Under the pieces are notes generated by a model. The model had not been told where the DNA came from and made no database searches. It saw nothing but the letters and a program-made list of their open reading frames with translations. The position numbers and the translations under genes were made by a program. Of a stretch of 64,000 nucleotides of DNA, positions 7,938 through 16,232 are shown in pieces. Origin of the DNA: Bdellovibrio sp. UBA4095 (GTDB lineage: Bacteria > Bdellovibrionota > Bdellovibrionia > Bdellovibrionales > Bdellovibrionaceae); contig DFXZ01000008.1 of NCBI GenBank assembly GCA_002381805.1, positions 113,521 through 177,520 on the forward strand, read 5' to 3'. Each line of letters starts with the position of its first letter. The first letter of the stretch is position 1.

Positions 7938-8951
7938 CTACTTATTGAAACGGAAGTACAAGAACTCTTTAGGACGATAAGCCATCGCACCAGTGAACTG
8001 ACCATAAGCCACGTTCTGGAACTGGAATCCGTTGAATGTAGACGCCTGAGTTGATGTGTAATCAACAGGGATATCCATTCTTAGTGATTCTGGGTCATAG
8101 TTATAAAGAGCGTAAGTGTACGCAGTTTGAGAAGCCATATCTCCGCCGTATGGAAGACCATAGATTTGGAAATTTGAGTTCTTAGTCGCCGTTTGGAACG
8201 CTTCCTGAAGGTAAGCAAGCTTAGTCTTCACCGGGAAGTTAGGATCCGTGAATGTCATAAGTCCGTTGTAATCAGACTCTGGCAACACGAAATGAGTTGG
8301 CCATGCTGTGTACTCAGCGTTTGCACGGTAAACTCCCATTACTGCAGCTACAAATGTGTTCATTTCAGAAGGAGTCATTGTTGAAATCTTCTTAGTGATC
8401 AAAGTAGTGTTGACAGCAGCACCAGTCTGATTGAATAGACCTGCCAAGGAAAGCGCCTCACTTCCAAGGAAAGCAATCTTCTGAATGCCAAGATCCCAGT
8501 TCTTCTTTCTCGCTTTTTCTTTTGAAATAACGATATCCCAGTTTCCTGATTTCATTGCGTAGTTGATGTCCATGATTGACCAACCAAGCGTTTTCGCCCA
8601 AGGAAGAACTGGAACGGTAACAGGAGTTACGCCGGCATCAACAGAAGCAAGCTTGGAATCATTCGTACCAGTTCTTACGATACCAGTTTCGAAATCATCT
8701 GCTGACTGCATCACGTTGAAAGATGTCAGGTTCAATGACCATGCACCTTCACCAACCTTGATTGGAATGAATGTAGATGGCGGAGTTTCGAAGAACTTCT
8801 GCTCACGTACATCTTTAAGGACTGTTGTCAGAGTTGTGATGTCGGCTTGATAGCCGGTATCATTCTTGATTCTCTTTTCAACGGCCTTTGCGATAAGCGC
8901 CTCTTGTGCGCTTAACTTAACTTGTTCGCCTTTTGAATTTAAAATTTTCAT
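7938..8951 (-). CDS. Major capsid protein (DUF2184-like)
   Basis: A 337-residue protein with the HK97-like layout of DUF2184 capsids: a helical N-terminus, then FETPPSTFIPIKVGEGAWS, an AKTLGWSIMDINYAM helix region (spine), LGIQKIAFLGSE, and a C-terminal FQFQNVAYGQFTGAMAYRPKEF strand set. No separate scaffold gene follows; the scaffold seems to be fused to the protease upstream. Preceded by AGGAG and followed by a stable hairpin. Confidence 0.85.
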   Translation of the reverse strand: MKILNSKGEQVKLSAQEALIAKAVEKRIKNDTGYQADITTLTTVLKDVREQKFFETPPSTFIPIKVGEGAWSLNLTSFNVMQSADDFETGIVRTGTNDSKLASVDAGVTPVTVPVLPWAKTLGWSIMDINYAMKSGNWDIVISKEKARKKNWDLGIQKIAFLGSEALSLAGLFNQTGAAVNTTLITKKISTMTPSEMNTFVAAVMGVYRANAEYTAWPTHFVLPESDYNGLMTFTDPNFPVKTKLAYLQEAFQTATKNSNFQIYGLPYGGDMASQTAYTYALYNYDPESLRMDIPVDYTSTQASTFNGFQFQNVAYGQFTGAMAYRPKEFLYFRFNK

Positions 8952-8970
8952 ATTCTATTCTCCTAAAAAA

Positions 8971-9432
8971 TTAAGGTGTTGGTACAACCGGTGCGTGAGG
9001 GCCAGCTACAACCATGCGAACCAAAGATCCGTCTGCAGCAGCGATATCAAGCAAAGTACCGGCAACAACGTCACCAGCTCCTGCAGCCACAACCTTTTGG
9101 TTTGCTGCCCATGCGACTTTCGCTCCGCGCGCTAATGCTGCGCCAGCCTCGACATAAACAACGCTAGAAGTGCTAGCCACTTCCATGAATTGACCTGGCT
9201 TGATCGCTGACTTCATTGGATTGAAGGTAACAACGCCAAAATGAACATCAGTGTTTGCAGCAGAAGCCACAACAACGATCGATTCACCAGCAGCAGTGCC
9301 AAGCTTTACGAGCTGGCCTGGAACAAGATCGCCAGATGCAGCTTTGTCGTATTGACAAGTGATCACATTCGCAGCAACGCGCTGATCAACCATCCCTTTG
9401 ATTACAGATTGTTGAAATTGATTTAATGACAT
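8971..9432 (-). CDS. Capsid decoration/structural cement protein (Gp24-like)
   Basis: A 153-residue, alanine- and valine-rich beta protein between the protease/scaffold and capsid genes. The pattern PGQLVKLGTAAGESIVVVA, HFGVVTFNPMKSAIKPGQ and VYVEAGAALARGAKVAW matches cement proteins of the Gp24 type that stabilise the expanded capsid. It has an AAGGAG ribosome site 7 bases before the start. Confidence 0.75.
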   Translation of the reverse strand: MSLNQFQQSVIKGMVDQRVAANVITCQYDKAASGDLVPGQLVKLGTAAGESIVVVASAANTDVHFGVVTFNPMKSAIKPGQFMEVASTSSVVYVEAGAALARGAKVAWAANQKVVAAGAGDVVAGTLLDIAAADGSLVRMVVAGPHAPVVPTP

Positions 9433-9447
9433 CTTAAAATCTCCTTT

Positions 9448-10449
9448 TTAATAGCGATCTTTACCGCGTTGAATTTGCACAGAAGTAGATTCGTAAACCA
9501 CCTGTTCAGATGATTGATTTGCTACTTTCTTGTGGGCTTTCTTTAGGTCCTCGAAGTCGTCCTTAGAGTTCTTGGCTTTTTCCACGATCTCTTCCTTGAG
9601 ATCCTTAGAATCGTCCTGATTTTCGACTTCTTCAGCTCCCTCAACCTCTTCGATAAGCTCAGTTACTTCTTCAGCAATAGCCGCCGTGAACTTCTCGACA
9701 AGCTCCTTAACAGACATTTCGCCTTCGCCGACTTTTACAAGATCAGCTTCATTGGCGTATTTCTTTTCATCTTTTTTTGCCTCTGCCTCATCAGACTCAT
9801 TAATGATCTGCTGAATAGTCTTTTCGACTTTCGACTTTGGCAAAACTACCGAACACTCAAGAAGTTCTTTGGAGTTATCCAACTTCTCGACTTTCTTTTT
9901 GAACAACTGCAACATTTCCGCGTCTCCTTTTGAATTTGCGATTTTTAAAAGTTCTTGTTCTTTTTCTTCGTTATATTTTTTGAATTGCTCTGGAGTCAGA
10001 ACAACAGACTCGCCGTAGCGAGGATTGGGAATGATTGCCATGTGATCATATTCACCCTGCAGCACTTCTTGATCGTAAGAAACGTCATGCCACAGACCAC
10101 CTGGTCCCGATTGCTTGATCAGATATGAGTTAGATAATACCCAGCCGTTTTTGATCTTTTCTTTTGCCTCATCTGAAACAGCAAGAAACTCACACCAGTG
10201 TTTTCCATCAGCTTGGTTATAGAATGATCTAACGACCCATCCATCCGATTCGGTCTCGATATTGTCTAGGGAATATTCATCGACATGCTTTACGAAAACA
10301 GGCTTGCCAGAAAAGGTGGAATCCATTTCCTTTGCAGTTTTCGGTCCGATATAAATGGTGGATTTATGCTCAGGATAATGAGCAACGCCCTCAGCAAAGT
10401 GAAGGCCGTAGTATCGTTCTGGTAGTGATTTAGCGTTGTTGATTTTCAT
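9448..10449 (-). CDS. Prohead protease fused to scaffold (DUF2213-like)
   Basis: A 333-residue protein. The ATG at 10449 has GAGG 4 bases upstream and is preferred to an adjacent TTG. Counting from that TTG, residues 1-150 match DUF2213 proteases: YGLHFAEGVAHYP, His56 in PVFVKHVDEY, Ser107 in WVLSNSY and His137 in YDHMAIIPNPRYGES, a plausible serine protease set. Residues 155-334 are a highly charged coiled coil, as in scaffolds. It should organise capsid assembly and then cleave itself away. A hairpin upstream can cover the ribosome site. Confidence 0.75.
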   Translation of the reverse strand: MKINNAKSLPERYYGLHFAEGVAHYPEHKSTIYIGPKTAKEMDSTFSGKPVFVKHVDEYSLDNIETESDGWVVRSFYNQADGKHWCEFLAVSDEAKEKIKNGWVLSNSYLIKQSGPGGLWHDVSYDQEVLQGEYDHMAIIPNPRYGESVVLTPEQFKKYNEEKEQELLKIANSKGDAEMLQLFKKKVEKLDNSKELLECSVVLPKSKVEKTIQQIINESDEAEAKKDEKKYANEADLVKVGEGEMSVKELVEKFTAAIAEEVTELIEEVEGAEEVENQDDSKDLKEEIVEKAKNSKDDFEDLKKAHKKVANQSSEQVVYESTSVQIQRGKDRY

Positions 10450-10451
10450 CA

Positions 10452-10482
10452 AACCTCAAACTTTTAAACACAGCTTGAGGCT
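10452..10482 (-). promoter_or_regulatory. Hairpin covering the ribosome site of the protease/scaffold gene
   Basis: On the minus strand the arms at 10475-10482 and 10452-10459 pair over 8 bp (one G-U); the downstream arm contains the TTGAGG ribosome site of the protease gene. It may limit translation of the protease relative to its neighbours. This is inferred from sequence alone. Confidence 0.35.
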
Positions 10483-10504
10483 AAACGTGCAGTATCAATA
10501 TTCT

Positions 10505-10538
10505 AAAAAAAATGAGATAAGTCGGGAATATCTCCCGA
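10505..10538 (-). terminator. Possible terminator after the minor head gene
   Basis: A 6-bp stem (10522-10527 with 10533-10538, loop of 5) lies directly after the minor head stop; a run of eight U residues follows, but 9 bases beyond the stem. Weak by intrinsic-terminator rules. Confidence 0.35.
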
Positions 10539-10539
10539 G

Positions 10540-11511
10540 TTAATTAAACTTAAAGACAATTTCCCGAGTGCATCGGCATCCGAAATCTTCACCAGCATGG
10601 GCTTTCCTTCCCTTCCTTGTATCAACAACGGGAGGTGAACTCCATGTGATAGCTTTTCCATCGAGCTTTTTATGATCAGCGCGGACAGGATGCTTAGGTG
10701 AACCCTTTACGCATCGCCAGATATAACCTTGCGATCCGGCGCTAGTCATTCGCGCCTCTTGGTACTTCATTGAAAGAAGTTTCGTTTCTTGCCGCGCTAA
10801 AAACTTAGCTTTTGAATCTGAAACTGAATATGACCGCTTGATTGTCTCATAGAGGTTTTCATATCGATTGCCTGAATAGAAATTTCCTTGCACCTTTTTC
10901 CGAATCGATAGGACCTGCTCTTTAGAAAACTTCTGAATATATAGATTAAGATTATTTGAATACTCCCTAGATATCTTTTCCATCTCATCAACGGTCAACT
11001 GAGGAGCCACCGTGATTGCCTCAAGCTGCTTATCGAGCTTAAGGTCCATGCTTAAAAGAGCGCCGTCATAAAACCTTGTGAAATCAACCGACTTTGCCTC
11101 AATATCATGCATCACTTGATCTAATGCGGTGAAAACAGATGCTTGCGCAGAAGAGTACAGGTCCTCTGCCAGAGAGATTTCCTTTTTAAAATCTTGAGGT
11201 AACAGCGATTGAGATAACTTCCATGACTGAGTTTTTGCATCCCACTTAGCGCCAGCCCTAGACAATTCTTTAGAAATAGACGCGGTGAAGTTACCTTTAA
11301 AGCGGCCATGAGAATATATAATCCTTCCCGTTTTGATTGCCTTTAAAACATCAGACTTTGAGTTCTGAATTTTCTTAAGGTCAACTGACGGAATACTCTT
11401 AACCAATGGTTTATAGATCAGATCCGTGAGATATTTCATGATCTCGCGCTCAAGGACTTCAATCTCTTTATTCGTTATCTGAGCAGGATTCCTAAGAAGC
11501 TTTGTCTTCAT
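10540..11511 (-). CDS. Phage minor head protein (Mu F-like)
   Basis: A 323-residue protein. I chose the ATG at 11511, with AAGGAAG about 11 bases upstream, over one 33 bases earlier. The C-terminal region has the Mu gpF-like signature RADHKKLDGK followed by HAGEDFGCRC, including paired cysteines that end the family domain; upstream is a long helical region. Such proteins enter the head with DNA or help fix the portal. The gene follows the portal and a small HTH gene, and its start overlaps the latter by 20 bases. Confidence 0.8.
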   Translation of the reverse strand: MKTKLLRNPAQITNKEIEVLEREIMKYLTDLIYKPLVKSIPSVDLKKIQNSKSDVLKAIKTGRIIYSHGRFKGNFTASISKELSRAGAKWDAKTQSWKLSQSLLPQDFKKEISLAEDLYSSAQASVFTALDQVMHDIEAKSVDFTRFYDGALLSMDLKLDKQLEAITVAPQLTVDEMEKISREYSNNLNLYIQKFSKEQVLSIRKKVQGNFYSGNRYENLYETIKRSYSVSDSKAKFLARQETKLLSMKYQEARMTSAGSQGYIWRCVKGSPKHPVRADHKKLDGKAITWSSPPVVDTRKGRKAHAGEDFGCRCTREIVFKFN

Positions 11512-11731
11512 TTTTGCGTTTCTTCCTTGGAATTGGCGCCTCAATACCGTAGTCCTCTGGTTTTTTGCCGTCGATTCGATCTAAAATGCTATCGAGCGTC
11601 TTTGCATCTATTCTGAGCGCCTGACTTGTTCTAGTCTTATTACCGCCGAAGAACTTAAACGCCTCTCTAACGACAACCTTCTCCGCATCTTCCAGTGACA
11701 TATTAGGATGCCATATCAGATTGTGAATCAT
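11492..11731 (-). CDS. Small Fis-type helix-turn-helix protein
   Basis: A 79-residue protein between portal and minor head genes. Residues about 12-53 (SLEDAEKVVVREAF, then GGNKTRTSQALRID and KTLDSILDRI) match the C-terminal Fis/NtrC-type DNA-binding helix-turn-helix, including the GGN(K/R)TR turn. The tail is basic (RKKRKNEDKAS). It overlaps the portal gene by 29 bases. A DNA-binding protein within the head operon could regulate late transcription or take part in packaging; the role is not known. Confidence 0.6.
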   Translation of the reverse strand: MIHNLIWHPNMSLEDAEKVVVREAFKFFGGNKTRTSQALRIDAKTLDSILDRIDGKKPEDYGIEAPIPRKKRKNEDKAS

Positions 11732-13100
11732 CCTTCTCCCCCTCTTCTTTAAATTTCAACTGATCAACGTCCACACCTGGATCAAGTTTATTAGGGAGCA
11801 AGCTGTCTTTGTTGCACGCCTCTCTAAACTCTTCTGATGTCATCTCACCCGCTTGCCGTGTTTGGATTGCGCGGTTAAATTTGTGAGTCTTAACCTCTTC
11901 CTCTTGAACGCCGCTCAGCACTCGAAGGTTCTTAAATTCGAGTTTTAGATCGCTTGGCGAAATACCATGCTTTTGTCTGAATCTTAGTTTTGTCATGAGC
12001 AGCAAAGAGCTCTTCATAGAAGGCCTGATGCGAGACTCGATCATTGCGTTGTAGTTTTCAATGTCATCTTCGCCAGAGTTAAATCCAGTGGCGGACTGTC
12101 CGAATAGTTTGGTGAGTGGAAATCTTAAGTCAGATGCAAGCTGAAGCCTGATTCCAGTTTGCACTTCCGCTAGTCCAGAAAATGACAACTGCTTTTGAAC
12201 GTAATCATCCTCAGAATCCATCGACAGTGCGTTTTGGTAGTTCTTCTGCATATTCGCCAGCTGTACTCGGCGCTGAATTGCCTGCTCACCCTCTGGACTC
12301 ATTAGCGAGTCAATCAGACCTTTGATTTTGAAAATATCTAACTTAAATTCGTCTAGAACCTCAAAAGACAGATCCGTTGATTTAAGATACTGATTCATGG
12401 CGCGAACCAAGCACTCAAGTTCAGACAGGCCCCACCCTCTCAATCGAGGTCTAATAAATGATGGAGCCTCTTTACCCTTTAGGATGATTAGGCGGGACCT
12501 GTGTATTTTCTTTCCGTAATAATTAAAACAATCCAATTCATCATCTGCAGTTTCTGACAACTCGACTTCATCGTCAGGCCTGATACGAAGAGCCTCATAA
12601 AGCTCCCATAGATCAATCGCCTTAAATGCAAGTTTTGAGTCGGGCCCAATAGCCTCGACATCTAAAGGAGTATCAGCCTGCTGATCTGTTAAAATCATAA
12701 TTGCAGCGCCGCCAAATAATCGCTTCCATTTTTCTGCCTGCTTTGCGATCTCGATATCAGATGAAAACTCCTCGGTGAATTCCGAAAGCTCATCCTCACT
12801 GACCTGTGATGTTTTGAATGTAACTCCACCGCGAAGAGCGTCCTCAACTGGAAGGTCAATTGCTGTTTCGATAATCCCGTGCTCAACATAAATCTGAGAC
12901 AGTAGATTTCGGTGATTTGTGATCAGATATCCGCGAAGGTTATTAAACAGCGTATCTGCCTTAGATAGCTGTGAACCACCATTGATCATCGATAGTTGAG
13001 AGTTTCCCATCACAATACTCTCTAGTCCGTTATCGACCTTGGTAAGATCTTTTGGCTTCTCGTTTTTGATAACCTGCTGTTTCTTTCTCGCTCTTCCCAT
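11703..13100 (-). CDS. Phage portal protein (DUF1073-like)
   Basis: A 465-residue protein in the position after terminase. It has the DUF1073-type pattern: LITNHRNLLSQIYVEHGIIE, then ETAIDLPVEDALRGG, the FNYYGKKIHRSRLIILKG segment, RGWGLSELECLVRAM, and the C-terminal FPLTKLFGQSATGFNSGEDD, which are all conserved in this portal family. It forms the dodecameric DNA channel and docks the terminase. A basic N-terminus and an acidic C-terminus flank the core. Confidence 0.85.
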   Translation of the reverse strand: MGRARKKQQVIKNEKPKDLTKVDNGLESIVMGNSQLSMINGGSQLSKADTLFNNLRGYLITNHRNLLSQIYVEHGIIETAIDLPVEDALRGGVTFKTSQVSEDELSEFTEEFSSDIEIAKQAEKWKRLFGGAAIMILTDQQADTPLDVEAIGPDSKLAFKAIDLWELYEALRIRPDDEVELSETADDELDCFNYYGKKIHRSRLIILKGKEAPSFIRPRLRGWGLSELECLVRAMNQYLKSTDLSFEVLDEFKLDIFKIKGLIDSLMSPEGEQAIQRRVQLANMQKNYQNALSMDSEDDYVQKQLSFSGLAEVQTGIRLQLASDLRFPLTKLFGQSATGFNSGEDDIENYNAMIESRIRPSMKSSLLLMTKLRFRQKHGISPSDLKLEFKNLRVLSGVQEEEVKTHKFNRAIQTRQAGEMTSEEFREACNKDSLLPNKLDPGVDVDQLKFKEEGEKDDSQSDMAS

Positions 13101-13108
13101 AAGGGCTC

Positions 13109-14602
13109 CTATAGAACATCCAGAATACTGAGCGCGCGCCCATAGGCCCGCTTAATGCCGTCAATGACGGTATCTGCGAAGTCATCGTGCTTTCCATTTG
13201 GAAAGGCCAATAGCTCTGCTTTCAGTTCTTCTTTTTCGTTTATTAAATTGCTGATATAAATTTTCTTATCTGACAGATGAGGAATTGCGTTATTTGCACG
13301 CTCAACCTTGTCTAGCTTGCGGTCTTTGAAGAATTCCTTCAGATCGTTTTCCGATGGAATACCAAGACCTTTTGATTTGAACTTTTGGTTTAGATAAATG
13401 CCGTGACCTTTTGGTTCTATCCAAACATTTCTGAATTTGTATTTCTTGTGTTTTCGGATAAAGGCCTCAAGTGGTACTTCCATTTCAGAGGCATCTATCT
13501 TTACTCGCCAAACATCTGGAACATAAAGGCGGCCACTTTTTACACCAAACAGCGTTGCAACAGTCCAGTCGTTTTCTTTTTTAGATTTATAGGCGGTATC
13601 AACAATGATGAATTCATAATCAAAGTCAGAAGGGCAATCACAAAACTCAATCATTGTGTCTTTGAATTTGTTACCGCCCGCAACGATAGGATTTTGCTGA
13701 TACAAAGACATCCAGTTTTCAATCGGCATAAGGCCTTTGCGCTCTTCCAAAAACTCAATGCTTTTAAGTTCTGGGAATAGCGCCTCGCCTTTTTTTCGAT
13801 ACATCTCATCTTCAATTGCAATCGCTGGATAGCTCACAACCTTCACGTCAGGAAACTTGTCGATCATTCTTTGAATTGGGTCATCTACATGCCAGTTAGT
13901 GCCGATACAGATAAATCCAGCGTGCTCAGAAAAGCGCGTAAAGAAGTCATCGGTAAACCAGTCCCAAGTTTTTTCGCGGACAGTTTCTGAATTCGCTGCC
14001 TCACGGCCTTTTATTGGATCGTCAATCAATCCGATATCAAGAGACTCACCGTTGATCGGTCCGCCAATAGTTGTGTTTCTAAAGTATCCACCTTGATAGA
14101 TTTCAACTAGCTCCTGATTAACTTTGGGCTTTACCCCCTCAAAACCAGGTGGAACGGTGATAGTTGTTTTCGGAAACAAAGAAAGCCAGTCTTCATGCTG
14201 AAATGTCTTTTGCTGCTCCCTGTTGGCCCTCTCGCCGAGGCGATCAGAATATGAAGCGAAGATCAGCCTAAGCTTTGGATCGTTCGCGAGTAACCAGGCA
14301 ATAGCATCGATAAGCTGCCATGATTTACCATGTTGCGGTGGGCTTTTGATAATTAACTTGGGCCTTTTTCCAGCTTTAAAGTCTGCATAAAACTGCTGAA
14401 CGTGCTTTGCTACTTCTCGCTGCCACCAGCCCTCAAGAAATTTTTGAAAGCGCATTTTAGAGACACGCTTTCTAAACTCATAAAAATCAGCGAGTAACTT
14501 TTCAGAATCTTGTTTGACAAGCCTAAGGCGAGATCGTCGGTCTCGCTCTTCTAACAAAGATATAAGCTCAAGCTTCTGGGCCCTACTCAGCATTGCTGTC
14601 AT
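13109..14602 (-). CDS. Terminase large subunit
   Basis: A 497-residue packaging motor. The ATPase half has Walker A at residues 87-94 (SPPQHGKS), a coupling/Walker B region at 190-195 (IGLIDD) and FICIGTNWH. The nuclease half starts near 333 with IIVDTAYKSKKENDW (Asp335) and ends with HDDFADTV near 475, both metal ligands of the RNase H fold. It cuts and translocates phage DNA into the prohead. It overlaps the small subunit gene by 20 bases and lies 8 bases from the portal. Confidence 0.95.
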   Translation of the reverse strand: MTAMLSRAQKLELISLLEERDRRSRLRLVKQDSEKLLADFYEFRKRVSKMRFQKFLEGWWQREVAKHVQQFYADFKAGKRPKLIIKSPPQHGKSWQLIDAIAWLLANDPKLRLIFASYSDRLGERANREQQKTFQHEDWLSLFPKTTITVPPGFEGVKPKVNQELVEIYQGGYFRNTTIGGPINGESLDIGLIDDPIKGREAANSETVREKTWDWFTDDFFTRFSEHAGFICIGTNWHVDDPIQRMIDKFPDVKVVSYPAIAIEDEMYRKKGEALFPELKSIEFLEERKGLMPIENWMSLYQQNPIVAGGNKFKDTMIEFCDCPSDFDYEFIIVDTAYKSKKENDWTVATLFGVKSGRLYVPDVWRVKIDASEMEVPLEAFIRKHKKYKFRNVWIEPKGHGIYLNQKFKSKGLGIPSENDLKEFFKDRKLDKVERANNAIPHLSDKKIYISNLINEKEELKAELLAFPNGKHDDFADTVIDGIKRAYGRALSILDVL

Positions 14603-15065
14603 CAGCCCCTACTTTAATTTCAGACAGCAAAGCCATGATTCTTTGATCGAGCTCTTTATCAGAGATATCTCCAGATATTTTACCGCTGTGCTTTACTTCG
14701 GACTTGTTGGTCCATCTGTCAGGATCACGATTGTTAAGCCAATGGATTTGAGCGTTAACATCTGGTGGATAATGCTTGGTGATTTCTTCTTTAACTGTGG
14801 TGAGTGACTGAGAATCAAAAAAGACTTTGGTCTCTGGGCAATCATACCCAACTGCACGCTGAAAAAGAGAAGCTTCTACGATTTCGTCAGCTATGGATCT
14901 TGACCTTAAAACAGCCTCTTTAAAGTCTCCGTACTTTGCCGTCCAGTTATAAAGAACGCGCTCAGAGATGCCGACAAAGAAGGCGACTTCAGTCATAGTC
15001 TTGCCCTCTTCGATAAGCTTTAAAATTCGTTCTTTCATGCGATCATCGAGAAGAGTCGGCTTCAT
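14583..15065 (-). CDS. Terminase small subunit
   Basis: A 160-residue protein with an N-terminal helix-turn-helix (KTMTEVAFFVGISERVLYNW, residues about 23-42) that would bind the packaging site, then a helical oligomerisation region. RDPDRWTNKSEVKHSG near residue 112 is a common signature in small terminases. It overlaps the large subunit start by 20 bases. The ribosome site is weak. Confidence 0.85.
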   Translation of the reverse strand: MKPTLLDDRMKERILKLIEEGKTMTEVAFFVGISERVLYNWTAKYGDFKEAVLRSRSIADEIVEASLFQRAVGYDCPETKVFFDSQSLTTVKEEITKHYPPDVNAQIHWLNNRDPDRWTNKSEVKHSGKISGDISDKELDQRIMALLSEIKVGADDSNAE

Positions 15066-15138
15066 AGGACCATGATTAGGCGCGGGTTTCGTAACCTCAA
15101 GGGAAACAAATTCTTACTTTTTCTGGAGTTATTTTCTC

Positions 15139-15167
15139 TTGAATTGATGAGTGAATTTTGATGTTAT
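15139..15167 (+). promoter_or_regulatory. Predicted promoter of the plus-strand RHH gene
   Basis: TTGAAT (15139-15144) and TGTTAT (15162-15167) are spaced by 17 bases. Only six bases separate the -10 box from the ATG at 15174, implying a leaderless transcript; no ribosome site is present. Confidence 0.4.
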
Positions 15168-15173
15168 CAGCTT

Positions 15174-15365
15174 ATGGGAATTGAACTTAAGAAAACAAAA
15201 GATTCGGCAAACAGGAAGAAAATCACGATCTCACTCAGTGAGGATGCGATTAAATTGTATCGTCAAGGGAAAGACAACGGATGGGATACGCCAGATTTGG
15301 CGGTAAGAGCAGTCGAAGAGGCGCTCAAGGCAAAGCAAGAAGATCTAAATAAAAAGGCGGGTTAA
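15174..15365 (+). CDS. Small ribbon-helix-helix-like protein
   Basis: A 63-residue basic protein, the only plus-strand gene in the prophage part. KKITISLSEDAIKLYRQG followed by TPDLAVRAVEEAL (about residues 15-53) has the strand-helix-helix pattern of ribbon-helix-helix DNA-binding proteins. It diverges from the terminase operon and converges on a toxin-antitoxin-like pair; its 3' end lies in a shared terminator hairpin. It could be a regulator of late genes. Its own promoter suggests it is expressed separately from the lytic operons. Confidence 0.55.
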   Translation: MGIELKKTKDSANRKKITISLSEDAIKLYRQGKDNGWDTPDLAVRAVEEALKAKQEDLNKKAG

Positions 15366-15378
15366 TCACACCGCCTTT
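15353..15378. terminator. Bidirectional terminator between convergent genes
   Basis: Arms 15353-15360 and 15371-15378 form an 8-bp GC-rich stem (loop 10) flanked by A-rich and T-rich runs, so it can act on both strands. It overlaps the last codons of both convergent genes. Confidence 0.7.
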
Positions 15379-15614
15379 ATTTTTAAAGCCTTTTCTATTC
15401 GTTCAAGTCGTTTATCAACCGTATGCTCGATTCCCTCTTTAAGTTTCATCTGCATAAGTGTCTGATAACCGATGCCAAGTTTCTCCGCCTCTTTTTTGTA
15501 CTGACGAATAACATCAGCAGACACAAAGAAATTAACCCGAACTTTTACGTTTTCAGGCTTAAAGTCCTCTTCAGTGAGTAGGGCCTCTCGGACCCTTTTT
15601 TTAGTTGTTCGCAT
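15366..15614 (-). CDS. Antitoxin-like ribbon-helix-helix protein (BrnA/CopG-like)
   Basis: An 82-residue protein. KVRVNFFVSADVIRQYKKEAEKLG with GIGYQTLMQMKLKEGI (residues about 23-65) fits the ribbon-helix-helix pattern of BrnA/CopG antitoxins. Its start overlaps the end of the upstream DUF4160 gene by 14 bases, so the two are co-translated. It probably binds the partner and represses the shared promoter. The toxin-first gene order is less common. Confidence 0.65.
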   Translation of the reverse strand: MRTTKKRVREALLTEEDFKPENVKVRVNFFVSADVIRQYKKEAEKLGIGYQTLMQMKLKEGIEHTVDKRLERIEKALKIKAV

Positions 15615-15831
15615 CTTCCCAAGCCTCCATTAATTCTTCCTTGTATTCTGCCACCGCTTTTTGAACCAACTTTAATTCTTTTGCGGTAAATCCTTTATGG
15701 TTAATCACCGCTTGATTCTCAATCAACACCTTCGCCTCAGCCCCTGGCCCAATTACATGGACATGAGGATGACCGTGGTCTTTGAAGTAAATCATGAATT
15801 TAAGTTTTCCAATCATCAAAATCGTTGGCAT
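15601..15831 (-). CDS. DUF4160-family protein, probable toxin partner
   Basis: A 76-residue protein starting at the ATG at 15831. MPTILMIGKLKFMIYFKDHG followed by HPHVHV is the DUF4160 hallmark; the family ends in a helix with a W as here (EELMEAWEDANN). These proteins are usually paired with a small regulator, and several such pairs behave as toxin-antitoxin units; the activity is not known for certain. The start lies six bases from a strong promoter, so the transcript is probably leaderless. An upstream in-frame codon (15846) lies inside the promoter and was rejected. Confidence 0.75.
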   Translation of the reverse strand: MPTILMIGKLKFMIYFKDHGHPHVHVIGPGAEAKVLIENQAVINHKGFTAKELKLVQKAVAEYKEELMEAWEDANN

Positions 15832-15837
15832 ACACAC

Positions 15838-15866
15838 AATATACACATATTTGATGCATTGTGCAA
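15838..15866 (-). promoter_or_regulatory. Promoter of the DUF4160/RHH pair
   Basis: Minus-strand TTGCAC (15861-15866) and TATATT (15838-15843) with a 17-base spacer are close to the sigma-70 consensus. The expected start of transcription falls on the ATG at 15831, giving a leaderless mRNA. Confidence 0.65.
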
Positions 15867-15913
15867 GGGATTTTTACTAAATATCTTGAAAATTCGAACA
15901 AACCTACATGGCT

Positions 15914-16105
15914 TTAATTGTCAAAAAATTCAACAGGCCATTCGCGCCAGCGACCGTCATCACACAGGGTCATTCTGTGATCCGCAAAGACCCATGGTGT
16001 ATCCACTGTCCTACTTCCACCCCTAACAATAACGTGCTCGTATGCTTTTCCCGCCTGAATGTACCGACCGCAGCTTTTCTTTGCTATTAAAATGAATCTG
16101 TCCAT
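15914..16105 (-). CDS. Hypothetical small phage protein
   Basis: A 63-residue protein starting at the ATG at 16105, with GGAGG 5 bases upstream. It contains two cysteines and several tryptophans (DDGRWREWPVEFFDN at the end) in a compact mixed pattern. I do not recognise the family. The gene follows an AT-rich stretch (16140-16195) that may hold its promoter. Confidence 0.55.
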   Translation of the reverse strand: MDRFILIAKKSCGRYIQAGKAYEHVIVRGGSRTVDTPWVFADHRMTLCDDGRWREWPVEFFDN

Positions 16106-16207
16106 AAAACCTCCATTAAACACTTTAAAAGGGCGAAAAGTTTTAAGCGAGTTTTTACTTATATAAATTAAATATAAATTAATATTTATCGAGTAGTGTC
16201 ATAGAAA

Positions 16208-16225
16208 ACCCCTCTCTCGAGGGGT
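16208..16225 (-). terminator. Terminator at the end of the early/middle operon
   Basis: A 7-bp stem ACCCCTC/GAGGGGT with a 4-base loop, followed on the minus strand by TTTTC, sits just after the stop at 16233. It likely ends the long minus-strand operon that starts near 25090. Confidence 0.7.
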
Positions 16226-16232
16226 GGTGAAA

